Source of the DNA: Adineta ricciae
Lineage: Eukaryota > Rotifera > Eurotatoria > Adinetida > Adinetidae
Length of the DNA stretch: 64,000 nt
Reading direction: 5' to 3'
Assembly: GCA_905250025.1 (NCBI GenBank)
Contig: CAJNOJ010000442.1
Span: 1-64,000, forward strand
Below are positions 10,020-19,646 of the stretch, one piece after another. The translations under genes and the position numbers were made by a program. Every line of letters begins with the position of its first letter. Positions within the stretch are counted from its first letter, which is position 1. A model generated the notes under the pieces. That model did not search any database. It was not told the origin of the DNA and saw only the letters and a list, made by a program, of their open reading frames with translations.

Positions 10020-11246
10020 ATGATACCACAGGGAACGGCAGATATATATGGATTAGTTATTATTGGAAATAGTGGTGTGGGTAAGAGTTTTTTAGGGAAT
10101 ATTATTCTGGGTAAACAATATTTTAAGCATGATTTTGCTGCTCGATCTGTAACACATCAGACTGAGTCGATAACCTGTCAATTGGGTGACAAATATTATA
10201 GAATTTATAACATTCCTGGTTTGATCGAAGGCGACGAAGAACGCATTGCTCTGAATCGACGTGAAGTCAGTAGAGCATTTGAGGAACAGAAAGAACATTC
10301 CCTCGTTGTTATTTATGTATTTGGGCATCAGAACGGAAGAATTCGAAACGAAGATATTGTTACATTTCGAGCTATTTACAATGCGTATACATTCAATCCA
10401 GATTCATTAATAATTATCGTTAACGGGCTCCCTCCTGATCGACCCAGCACATACGATACAGACACTCAAGCTACACTTATTGGTTTACTCGGTATACAAC
10501 CAGGTCGCATTTGTTTCATCGATCGCTTGAAATTAGGTGGACCACAACAAATAGACGTGCGAACATATCTGATCGATATTATTCTAAACGTTCGTCCTCA
10601 AGTACATACTAAAACTAATGATATAAATCTGATGATTGACACTGTTCCTCAACTTGAAGCTGAACTCAATAATTTGCGGATTGAGATGGAAAACGAACGA
10701 CATGAGCATGAAGGTGTAATAGCAAATATGGAAAGAGAATATGAAGTAACTCAACGTTTATTAGGTGAGATTAATCGAACATAAAATTATTTCCAATGGA
10801 CATTTTGTTTTCTTCTGATTATTTCAGTTCTACGACGTTTATTCTGTCAGGCGAAAGCCAATCTGCGTCGGTTAGAAAGCTTTCGTGAACAACAAGAATA
10901 TTTAATACATATGTTAGGGCAGTGGGAAGCGGAAGAAATCGCTTATGCAGATGAGCCTTCATCTGACCATTATATTGTAGCAGGAACAAATAAGCAAGAC
11001 GCTGAAGAGCAATTAGCCAAAAACTTGGCTACAGAAGATCAAATTGATGTGGCATTAAATGTCGGTCGACGAGATATTGAACAAATTTGTTATGAACTTG
11101 GGCAAATTTATGGTGGAAAACTTGATCGTGAATATTACATTCTTTTTGATAATATGCGTTTTGATTCAACTATTATTGACGTCAAGCACAGTTTTCTCAA
11201 TGATTTATATGAGTTTACATGTTGTCGTTTTGGTGGTATTGAATAG
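10020..11246 (+). CDS. AIG1-like GTPase with coiled-coil tail (gene 3)
   Basis: Two exons, 10020-10764 and 10828-11246, flank a 63-bp intron (donor TTAG|GTGAGA, acceptor ATTTCAG|TT). Splicing keeps the frame (E, then VLRRLFCQAKANL) and gives about 387 residues. The start is the ATG giving MIPQGTADIYGL; an upstream TTG extension was rejected. The P-loop GNSGVGKS lies near residue 17, then NIPGLIEGD, VFGHQNGRIRNED and VNGLPPDRP at the G4 position. A coiled coil spans about 205-290. The second exon is shared with neither paralogue and ends CCRFGGIE, so the CaaX box of gene 2 is absent. Close similarity in the GTPase core marks it as a paralogue from local duplication. Confidence 0.85.
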
Positions 11247-11486
11247 AAGAGTGTGTGAGTTTGTGTCGAGGAAGTCTTTGTTCGCATTATCATTGGCGGC
11301 TGTTGGCGATTAGATCTCGTTATAACTCAATACTCGTGAAAACAGACATTCAAAATTTCACAGTGAACGATGTATCCGCGTATTCTTTTAGTGTTGGCTC
11401 TCAATGGTGCTACCGCGAAGTTAAAGGAGCTCTCACTACAATAAATTTATTTTGATAAGTTTTACATTGGTACCATTTTTGCTTAT

Positions 11487-11868
11487 TCATGCAAAATAAG
11501 AACGAGTGCCACCTGGCACAAGTCCGTTCGCTTGCCGACAAAGAAGTGAAGTTATGTCACCACGATCTGCAGCTAGTACAGGTCCAATAGTCGACATATT
11601 GCCAATCATTCGATTGGATTCATTGAAAAACATCAGTGATGCTTGAGCATAGTCATCTTGATTGCTATAACCACCGATCCAGGCTGAAAAATTGAACCGA
11701 ATCGTTTGATTATCTATGAGAGAATAAAAGTAACCTGTCAAGTTTCGCTTTTGCCACATTGTTGTCGAATGAGTAGCTTGGCCATAGAAGTGGCAATTGC
11801 CACGATCACTATGAAAACTAGTAACGCTCGCTGAGGCAGACTCGCTATGCCCTCGACTGAACCACTGA
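11487..11868 (-). pseudogene. Galactose-binding-like (lectin-type) extracellular domain, partial
   Basis: A likely exon follows a TATTTTCAG acceptor at 11877-11869 and stays open to 11487. It reads GNCHFYGQATHSTTMW, then FSAWIGGYSNQDD, FFNESNRMIG and GLVPGGTRS. This pattern of a small beta-sandwich with YSNQDD and PxGTRS recurs in secreted carbohydrate- or cell-surface-binding proteins. The frame stops right after GTRSYFA, before the expected last strands. No downstream exon, signal peptide or upstream exon was found, so this is a fragment. Its first residues are encoded by the 40-bp dispersed element at 11822-11861. Family recognition is from pattern only. Confidence 0.5.
11822..11861 (-). 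repeat. 40-bp conserved hairpin element, copy 1
   Basis: One of four 40-bp copies in the window (others at 29969, 35709 and 56771). It starts TTCAGTCGAGG and ends CGTTA, with arms GTCGAGG and, in the best copies, CCTCGAC around a 14-nt loop. In this copy the second arm reads CCTCAGC, so the stem is imperfect. Confidence 0.75.
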
Positions 11869-11880
11869 CTGAAAATAAAG

Positions 11881-12600
11881 TAGTCTTATGTGCGTTTTAT
11901 GCAAAAAAAGACAGAAGTATAACCTTTGAAAGGGTACCCAGAGACTGATCTTCATTCGCCTCACAGTCTTCAAAAGAGTCAAAGGACTACTTGTGTTGCT
12001 TTTAATTATTCTATATTCCTGACTGACAATTACTTTTCACAGGAAGCAGAAGTCCGTTACAAATGACTTATGGATTTACACCTTTAAACATGTCCTCCTT
12101 TTCCTAAAAGAAAGATAATGTCAGTAAGACCAAATGAGACTCTGTATATATTTCGCATTCGAACGTGTCGGATTGTTGATACTTTGGTAACTGGCTAGAT
12201 TACCAGGCGCAGCTCGTTGTTCGTCGGCGCCCCACAAGGGCGCCACTCACAACTCGCCGCTTCAAAGCTGTCCCTGTCTATCATATAATTACCCGTGTGC
12301 TACTAAAAAGTATCGAAAATTAATTAGCATTCCATCAGCATCTCATAGATAAAATTATCCGCGTCCGAACATTTAGGGCTATCTCCTTAATTAAAAGGCT
12401 TAAAGGCCTACAAAAACTTTGAATATATCGAAGGTCAGCATTTAAGATTGCTCTCCAGTATGTACCTTGTGAATGAATGTATTTTTGGATTACTGGCCTT
12501 TGGTATGCGACAGTCAACCTAGTGTGTTTTTACTTTTTCGTAATCAACTCTTCTATGTAGTCCTCCTCTCAGGCGCGGATGAAATGTTTTCTTCATTTCT
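11881..12600. other. Intergenic, no gene recognised
   Basis: About 700 bp with no convincing coding potential. A palindromic GGCGCCCCACAAGGGCGCC segment occurs near 12218-12242, and the rest is unremarkable. Confidence 0.4.
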
Positions 12601-12724
12601 GTCACATCCTTGTCCCTTCACCCCTCCTCCAGCCAACCTCGAGTCTCAGCATTCTTCCAAAATCATGTTTTACGAAGTTTTGAGCGTTTTTCAAGAAAAT
12701 GTTTTTTTGACCTTTGACCCTGAC

Positions 12725-12755
<31 letters not shown>

Positions 12756-12833
12756 AACAAACAAACAAACAAACAAACAAACAAACAAACAAACTTTTTT
12801 TTATATATATGACCCTCCTTTCAGTCGAGGGAA
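12601..12833 (+). repeat. Dispersed repeat family R1, copy 1
   Basis: The segment runs from TCACATCCTTGTCC through TTTGACCTTTGACC to GACCCTCCTTTCAGTCGAGG. It matches, in reverse orientation, 51361-51549 and 52773-52962. This copy carries a microsatellite where the others have a short GACAGACATACTCACAAACG stretch. No coding function is seen. Confidence 0.7.
12724..12794. repeat. Compound (ACAG)n(ACAA)n microsatellite
   Basis: Several perfect ACAG units run directly into about eleven ACAA units. Long ORFs overlapping it on both strands are artefacts of the repeat. Confidence 0.95.
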
Positions 12834-13050
12834 TATCCATGCATTTCTCATTTACATTTCATTTCTAGTGTTTTCAACGAACCGCCCGCCATGATCATTC
12901 CCTATCGGACGTCCGACTCTGAATAGCCCGGCCAGTACGACCCTATAAATATCCATGCATTTCTCATTTAAGTTTCACTTTGAGTATTTTCTCGTGTTCG
13001 TGTGATTGAAGACTTTTTCGTAACCACGGAACTTTTTTTGAGGGTTCAGT

Positions 13051-13232
13051 AAACCCCTCCCCTTAATAGAAGCCCCTCCCGTATTAGAAGCTCCCCCCAT
13101 ATTAGAAGCCCCGTCTACGGCAAAATTATTGGGAAAACTCCCTATAGGGGCAGTGGGAGTTTTTGAAAAAAGGGTTCGATTTTCAGAGTCATATTAGAAG
13201 CCCCCCGGGGCTTCTAATATGGGGAGGGGTTT
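13051..13232. mobile_element. Small GC-rich palindromic MITE
   Basis: Terminal inverted repeats AAACCCCTCC (13051) and GGGGAGGGGTTT (ending 13232) enclose several ATTAGAAGCCCC units. A perfect inverted repeat at 13191-13220 has 14-nt arms and a 2-nt loop. The 182-bp unit contrasts with the AT-rich neighbourhood. Confidence 0.65.
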
Positions 13233-13581
13233 AGAGCACTAATTTTTTTAGAGTGTAATACACCACGCATTGCGCGATGTACGACTGTTTGGATAGGTTG
13301 ACACTTTGAGAAACACCACGAACACTGACCATGGAAATAGTTGATAGAACTTCTTCAATTTCATCTAACTTTTCTTCAGTCATTAAGGATGGTCTCCCTG
13401 ACCGTTGTCGATCAAGCACGGAACCAGTTTCGATGAATTTATCATAAACGGCTTTAATAGATTTTTATGAAGGAATATTAGAGACATTTTCACGCTGAAA
13501 ATATCGTCTAACTGATGATGGTGATTCTAATTTGGCCATCATCAAAACAATTTCAGTTCGTAACTGTAAATCGATAGGCAT
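13231..13581 (-). pseudogene. Mariner-like transposase, N-terminal half
   Basis: From an ATG at 13581 the minus strand reads MPIDLQLRTEIVLMMAKL, then VYDKFIETGSVLDRQRSGRP and a second helix-turn-helix segment. This is the paired DNA-binding region of a mariner/Tc-type transposase, with the GRP linker. One in-frame stop lies near 13475, and the frame is cut off at the small MITE on its left. Confidence 0.75.
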
Positions 13582-13689
13582 TAGTGTGGTTATGAAATGA
13601 ATAACAGTCGAGTCAGCTCTTCATGATTCGACAAACAGTTAGTTTACTCTCTGTACGAATAACTACGAAAGAGGACATTGATTATTACA

Positions 13690-14143
13690 TAGATGGAGTA
13701 ATAATCTTGTGGTTCGGGAATAATGAATTCATGGTTGGATGATAGTTTTGATGACCGGTGGATTGGGAGAGGTGGATCCATTTCCTGAGCTCCACGGTCA
13801 CCTGATTTATCACCTTTGGACTTTTTTCTCCGAGGATAAATCAGAACAAATATTTATCGAACACGAGTCAAAAATCTGAACGAATTAAAAGCTCGAATCA
13901 TTCAAGGGATTCAATCATTTGAAAAACAACTTTGCATAATGTTTTTCTCGAAATAGGCAACAGATTGAATTTTTGTATTTCGCTGGAAGGTAATACTTTT
14001 GAACAGTTTTTATAAAAAACATATAAATAAAAATAAACTTTGTGAATTTCTCTATCGTTTAAAAAAAGTCGATATAGTGAAGTAAAATAGTGGAAATATT
14101 GTTAAAAACTTTTAGGAAGTGACTTTCGGGACACACTGTAGTT
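13690..14143 (+). pseudogene. Mariner-like transposase, C-terminal half and terminal repeat
   Basis: The plus strand shows APRSPDLSPLDFFLRG, then VKNLNELKARI, matching the last catalytic block and tail of mariner transposases, with stops. A terminal CGGGACACACTGTA lies at about 14130-14143, a typical mariner end. The N-terminal half just to the left is on the opposite strand, so this is not one simply decayed gene. Confidence 0.75.
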
Positions 14144-14332
14144 ATTGCAAAGGAGAAGGTGAAGAAGGAAAAGATACAAAAATTGCCAAGCGTATCTCTC
14201 TGTTTCATTTCAGATACAAATTTTTCATCACCTCAATCATTGTATTTGGATTGTTATTGTACCACGTTACAATCTTTAAAATAACCCGATATTTCCATTC
14301 GATTCAATGAGTTCAAGTAATGAGAGGCTCTC

Positions 14333-14659
14333 ATGTTCACTGAGTGCGAAAAGAAGCCAACATTTAATTTCTTGCTAGATTCTAATAAACAACCGGAAAT
14401 CATGGAGATAGGTGATACTGTGAAATCTTCATTGCAAAATGAACAACTTCCAAATTTGCCAACACCGATTACATCAAAATTACATGTACCATCACCACGA
14501 ACATCAACACCATTGAAACCAAAGCCGAACCAAACATCAAGAAAACGATTGGTTCGATTTAATCTTCCCGAAGCAAACATATCGGCTTCACCGCCGACTA
14601 TTTCATCATTATCAAAAAGCATCATGAAAATGACAATTGTCAAGGAAACAGACGAATAG
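14333..14659 (+). CDS. Small proline-rich ORF of Athena-like element (family P)
   Basis: The product is 108 residues. The C-terminal part contains LPTPITSKLHVPSPRTST, then KRLVRFNLPEANI and SLSKSIMKMTI. It aligns over its length with the minus-strand ORF at 60648-61016, which shares VPSPxT, F-N-(L/I)-P-(E/D) and LSK. Copies B and C carry broken versions. It precedes ORF1 by about 470 bp, separated by AATAAA signals, so it is probably a separate transcript. No known domain is recognised. Conservation across two different elements suggests a real protein. Confidence 0.65.
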   Translation: MFTECEKKPTFNFLLDSNKQPEIMEIGDTVKSSLQNEQLPNLPTPITSKLHVPSPRTSTPLKPKPNQTSRKRLVRFNLPEANISASPPTISSLSKSIMKMTIVKETDE

Positions 14660-15129
14660 TCATTTAGATAATTATTACATCAAGCTCTAGATTCTATGCA
14701 AAACTTTCTTGTCAACTATTTCTCTCTATGCATATTCATGTTTTGTTCATTAAACTTTATTTTGTTGTGCTTAACATCTTTTACGTTCTTCCTCTCTATT
14801 CATCGAAGAACATTTTGGTTTGAATAAAGTTCATATTCCTATTCCAGATAACAAAACATCTTTTCTTATACTAATCAATGAATCAGTCCTGCACTACATC
14901 AACTTTTAATCAACCTCACTTAGGTAGTAAATGCATCACAAAATTAAGTGTCCAGTAGTAAGAATTTACCATCTTGAGGGTGATGATGTAGTCTTATACG
15001 AAGAAATTAAGAAAAATCTGTTACCGTAGTCTTTATTCAGTGTTGCCACACTCTCTGATATTCTTTGGTCGAAATATATTCATGTTGTATGTTCTAGATT
15101 AAATTGTATAGTTCGTGATATTCTCTTCG
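14660..15129. promoter_or_regulatory. Spacer between small ORF and ORF1
   Basis: This holds the 3' UTR of the small ORF (AATAAA near 14823) and presumably the ORF1 promoter. The same spacer recurs in copies B and C with high identity, so it moves as part of the element. The assignment is positional. Confidence 0.4.
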
Positions 15130-15546
15130 ATGACTGACCACAGTGATGTTAACGACAGGAATAGCTGGTCATATCCAGATTTACAATCACAACTATCTGA
15201 ACAACCGAGGACATTTGTCTATCAAACACAACCATTTACGATAAGCGAACAGTTAGCAGAGAAAAAGAAGAAAGAAAAGAAATGTCATGGTAATCGAAAG
15301 CTGCAACACTTCAAGCGCAAGTGTCGAGCCCGTGGTTTAACTGAAGAGCAAATTCAGGGTTTAATTCAAACGAAACATCACACAATATCTGAACCATCTA
15401 TAAGTGTTCAACTAGCTACGAGCCGTCCAAATCAGTCAAATAAACGGAAGAGAGACTTATCTAAACAAAATCTTGTCTACAATTCAATGAAATCACTCAG
15501 TCAATTATCATTATCAAAGAGGAAGAAGGCGAGATATAATAGTAGG
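15130..15546 (+). CDS. Athena-like ORF1, first exon, truncated at assembly joint (copy A)
   Basis: The ATG at 15130 begins MTDHSDVNDRNSW; a GTG five codons upstream is unlikely. A lysine-rich block (KKKKEKKCHGNRK) and KRKCRARGLTEEQIQGL follow. The frame is open up to the N. Copy A retains a stretch (SKQNLVYNSMKSLSQLSL) missing from copies B and C but present in D. In the complete copies this exon is spliced to a coiled-coil and RT region. Confidence 0.7.
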
Positions 15547-15547
15547 N

Positions 15548-16068
15548 TTTGCGCAACATTTTACATCGATTGGTTAGTTGAAAATAGTTAGTAATTGCTC
15601 GAATTAATTGGGACTTCCCAGTGCCCCCACAACCAGGTACACACATCAGTAGTTGCCCGTTAAGAGTAGCTAATATATTGTAGATGACAACATATTATCA
15701 AAAGTAGTCAAAAATTTACCATTTCGCGATGAATAGTCGCCGTCGAGATGATCACAAATAATCTTGAATGCGAATGCTTGCTGTTTATTCAATGTGAATT
15801 TCACGATAATACCTGATTTGCTTGGCAATAGAACAGTTTCAATTGTACTCACAGGTAAAACTGTTGACATTGGATCCTTCAATAGACTTGTAGGGATCTA
15901 AGCAGTGACTAGTTAAATTTGCATTTCGTCGTCTTGTGTTTCTACAGTGTAATCACCAGAAATTAAATAATTTCTTGCTTTGCCTCTTTTCGTTTCTATG
16001 TCACGTTTCCATTCTTTAACCATTTTTGCATGATTCAAAGTAGTTGTGCCAAATGCATTCAAGTCATC
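15548..16068 (-). pseudogene. Helitron/PIF1-type helicase fragment
   Basis: Minus-strand frames read WKRDIETKRGKARNYLISG near 16000, then FTLNKQQAFAFKIICDHLDG near 15790, and finally QLLMCVPGCGGTGKSQL near 15625. The last is a Walker A motif in the context typical of Helitron/PIF1 helicases. Stops and frame changes separate the blocks, and the fragment ends at the N at 15547. The replication-initiator domain is not visible. Confidence 0.65.
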
Positions 16069-16069
16069 T

Positions 16070-16242
16070 TGTTACATCCCGCCATCTGATGGCACGTCCA
16101 CAGATCTTTCGTGGCCGTGATCATCTCTTTCTTTCCTTTGTGTGTTGTTTCTATATAACCTGGCGAAATAAAAGTAAAGTCAATTATGTTCTAACTACTT
16201 ATCGAACACACGCCTCTTCGCTCTCGAGCATCGAACATAACA
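16070..16242. mobile_element. Possible solo LTR
   Basis: The segment starts TGTTACATCCC and ends CATAACA, with a central CTATATAA and AATAAAAG. This fits a short LTR with inverted TGTTA/TAACA ends. No target duplication was found, so the call is tentative. It abuts the helicase fragment. Confidence 0.3.
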
Positions 16243-16342
16243 GTAAGTGTAATCTTAAATCTTCAATTAATTTCAAAAGTCATCCTATGACTGTATTTTT
16301 TTCATTTCTTAAGTTCAAATTTATGAAAGTACATAGATTTTA

Positions 16343-18740
16343 ATTTGTATACCAGGTTACATACAGAAAACCGATAAAATATCTAGTTTTAAAGTTAAGG
16401 AAATACCTTAAATCTTTTTTAATTTTGGTATATGAACAAAAGTAATGATTAAAGAATTAGAAGAAATAAACGACAGTCGTTGTTCATTTCTGATGAAAAA
16501 TATGTGAGCTAGACATTTATCTTTTATCGCTTATTAGAAATAACTATTGAGGGTGACATCAATCATGTTGTCAAGAAATGCTAATATAACTAAGACGTTC
16601 AATAGCATTGGATACTACCTTTCGTCATTCTGGTGCCAATTTCACAAGTAATCTGTAATAAATAGTTGTAAATACGGATATGTAATGTTTTCAAAGTATA
16701 CAATACAATATAAAACATGTTTACATATCATCTATTTGGTTCAATAACAGAAGTTTTTAAATTATGTACCAATCTATTAATAATTAAAGATAATTTCATC
16801 GTTACAAGTGAATATTCATCATTTTATTCATATTTTAGATAAAATTTCATTTTGAAACATGCGGTTGCTCTTGCTTCAAATATTTTTTCAATTTTTTAAA
16901 CTTTGTACAACAATAATTTGCATCTGGTATGTGTATAACAAATCAAATACTTCTCAGAAAACAACAAAGCAAGTATATTGATAAGAAGAACGAATAGTTC
17001 TTAAAATTAAAGAAAAGACAAATAGAAACTCAGTTTTATCAGAAAATCATCGATTAGCTGCTTGATAAATCAAAGATAGCTTAATTAAATAGATTTGAAC
17101 TAGATATGTATACGAAGAAATAATCTTGTAAAGAACAACATTCATTGTTTTAAAATGTAACAGTCAGATATGTTCTGCTTGTACAAGACAACATGAAGCA
17201 AATAAACTGTGTTAATGAAGAGTGTCAGTTTGTATTGATATACCACTTGTCTTAGTTAAATTATTTAGCGGAATATTCGTTGCTGATATATTAAACTCAT
17301 TGCTATCACCGCCGTCATCTTCTCTATCAGGATCATTGTCCACTTTTTTTCAAGATAAACAAGACTATCTTTTACTTCTTCAGGCACTTCCCATACGTTG
17401 TCTTGATCATCCTCTTTAAATGCTTTAGTCAATCTATCCATTAACCTATATTGAATTAGTAGTTGAACATCACTTAGACGAGGAAACATGTCATGCTTGA
17501 TTAGAACACATCGTTGATAGCGTACTTGAGCGCGATTAGCTTGAATTTCAGCAGGTGTTATCATCGATATCGTTGATGGTAATTCAAGAGTATCTGTTTG
17601 AGCAGTGGATGAAGTCATAATAGAAATTATTGAATTTGTTGAGAAAAGCTTTCAGCGCAATCCCTAACAGGATAAAAATGTGAAACACAATGAAACTAGC
17701 GATATTGCTTTCGTAATATCGTTCTGAAAAAGCAGAAATTGGTTGGACGATATACAGTTGTCAAAATCATGTACACAAACCGAGCAGAGAAGTCTTGTGA
17801 AATGGTATTTTGGGGAAAATGTGGAAGTAGGGGTGAAAGAAAATGAACTGGATTGTTAAATCGAGCTCTGATTGTTAATGGCATCTCGATAAAACTATAT
17901 TCATATCTAGAGCTTTCTAAGAAATATTCGACTTGCCAAATTCACATAGAGCCAGAGGGCGTTTTTTCATTCCATCCACACCATACATGCGATGAATTAT
18001 TGGAAAGATAAACGATAGTTAGAAAGGTGGGAGAGAGGACAAGTGTGAGCTTTATTTAAATAAGTCTTTTTGTGAAAATATACAATGCAAAATAAAGTCT
18101 ATACGTAGAATCATTTGTGGTGAAAAAATTACTGGTGTACGAGCATAAAAAAAAGCGAGCCAGATATCCAAGAAAGTATTTGTGATCGATCATAATATCG
18201 AAGCAGATGTTGAAACTTTCTGTTTGTTTGCGACTAGAAGAAAACCGATCAAGGTTTCAATTGAAACTTTTTTCGAATGCGGAAGTGTACGAAAGAATTT
18301 TAGATGGAATAGTGATAGATTAACATTGCCAGAGAAGTTTCCGAAAGATTGAAACAAAACCATCGTGGAACTACGAATGACGAACAACTGTAAGTTGTCA
18401 CTTCTGTCAATTATGATAACAATAAAAAGCAATGTAAAGTATGTATAATTGAACTGTGCTCTGCATGATGCTGATTCTCACGATAAAAAAAGGTATGAAA
18501 ATTTGTATATAGATTTTGTTTAGTCTACAATTAGATTAATATAATTATAAAGAAGTAGATTATACTGGCAATGTTTTTGCTTGTATTATGACCGGGGAAG
18601 CTTAGAAAAGAATATATGAAATAGACTTCCTATGCAGATCTGATCATGACAGACAGTAAAAAGAAGTGATAATTCTGTAGAATAAATCAGCTAGAAACAA
18701 ATCTTGCCGTGTAATCGATAAAGTTAGGTAACTTATATAA
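16343..18740. other. AT-rich intergenic region, one weak ORF
   Basis: About 2.4 kb of AT-rich sequence with many stops. Apart from the ORF at 17265-17618, no gene, tRNA or recognisable repeat was seen. Confidence 0.45.
17265..17618 (-). CDS. Hypothetical 117-residue ORF
   Basis: MTSSTAQTDTLELPSTISM is followed by a predicted helical stretch rich in charged residues. The amino-acid mix is protein-like and the frame is isolated in AT-rich DNA. No family is recognised. It lies between Athena-like copies A and B on the opposite strand, so it could be an exon of a host gene or chance. Confidence 0.3.
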   Translation of the reverse strand: MTSSTAQTDTLELPSTISMITPAEIQANRAQVRYQRCVLIKHDMFPRLSDVQLLIQYRLMDRLTKAFKEDDQDNVWEVPEEVKDSLVYLEKKWTMILIEKMTAVIAMSLIYQQRIFR

Positions 18741-18830
18741 TACTTGGATTGTGATTTTACCGCGCTACAATCTCTGAAATAACCTGATATTTTCATTCAA
18801 TTCAATGAATTCAAGTAATGAGAGGCTCTC

Positions 18831-19127
18831 ATGTGCACTCAGCGCAAAAAGAAACCAACGTTTAATTTCTTGCCAGATTCTAATAAACCATCGGAAATCA
18901 TGGAGGTAGGTGATACTGTGAAATCTTCATTGCAATATTAACAACTTCCAAATTTGCCAACACCAATTACATCAATACCATTGAAACCAAAGCCGACTCA
19001 AACATCAAGAAAACGATTGGTTCCATTTAATCTTCCCGAAGCAAACATATCGGCTTCATCGCCGACTATTTCATCATTATCAAAAAGCACCATGAAAATG
19101 ACAATTGTCAAGGAAACAGACGAATAG
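18831..19127 (+). pseudogene. Broken copy of the small proline-rich ORF (copy B)
   Basis: The ATG at 18831 aligns with the start of the copy A ORF. A TAA replaces an Asn/Glu region codon (KSSLQY then stop), and a short deletion removes the VPSP motif. Confidence 0.7.
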
Positions 19128-19646
19128 TCATTTAGATAATTATTACATCAAACTCTAGATTCTATGCAAAACTTTCTTGTCAACTATTGCTCTCTATGTA
19201 CATTCACGTTTTGTTCATTAAACTTTATTTTGTTGTGCTTGACATCTTTTACGTCCTTCCTCTCTATTCATCGAAGAACATTTTGTTTTGAATAAAGTTC
19301 ATATTCCTATTCCTGATAACAAAACATCTTTTCTTATATTATTCAATGAATCAGTCTTACACTTCATCAACTTTTAATCAACCTCACTTAGGTAGTAAAT
19401 GCATCACAAAATTAACTGTCTAGTAGTAAGAATTTTCCACACAGATATAAAAGTACGACGCGACGCTGTTGCGACAACTTCACGAACATTTTGAGGGTGT
19501 TGATGTAGTCTTATACGAAGAAATCAAGAAAGATCTGTTACCGTAGTCTTTATTCAGTGTTGCCGCACTCTCTGATATTCTTTGGTCGAGATATATTCAT
19601 GTTGTATGTTCTAGATTAAACTGTATAGTTCGTGATACTCTCTTCG

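Larger units (their letters stand above)
14240..15546 (+). mobile_element. Athena-like element, copy A (small ORF plus start of ORF1)
   Basis: Similarity to copy B begins near 14240 (against 18742). It runs through the small proline-rich ORF, an AATAAA-bearing spacer and the start of ORF1, then ends at the N at 15547. Copies B and C repeat the same order. Confidence 0.75.

Noticed and set aside
12473..12868. 131-residue plus-strand ORF and its minus-strand mirror
   Set aside because: Both run through the ACAG/ACAA microsatellite; the open frame is a by-product of the repeat.
14119..14310. 63-residue ORF overlapping the mariner end
   Set aside because: It starts inside the mariner terminal repeat and runs across the boundary into Athena copy A.
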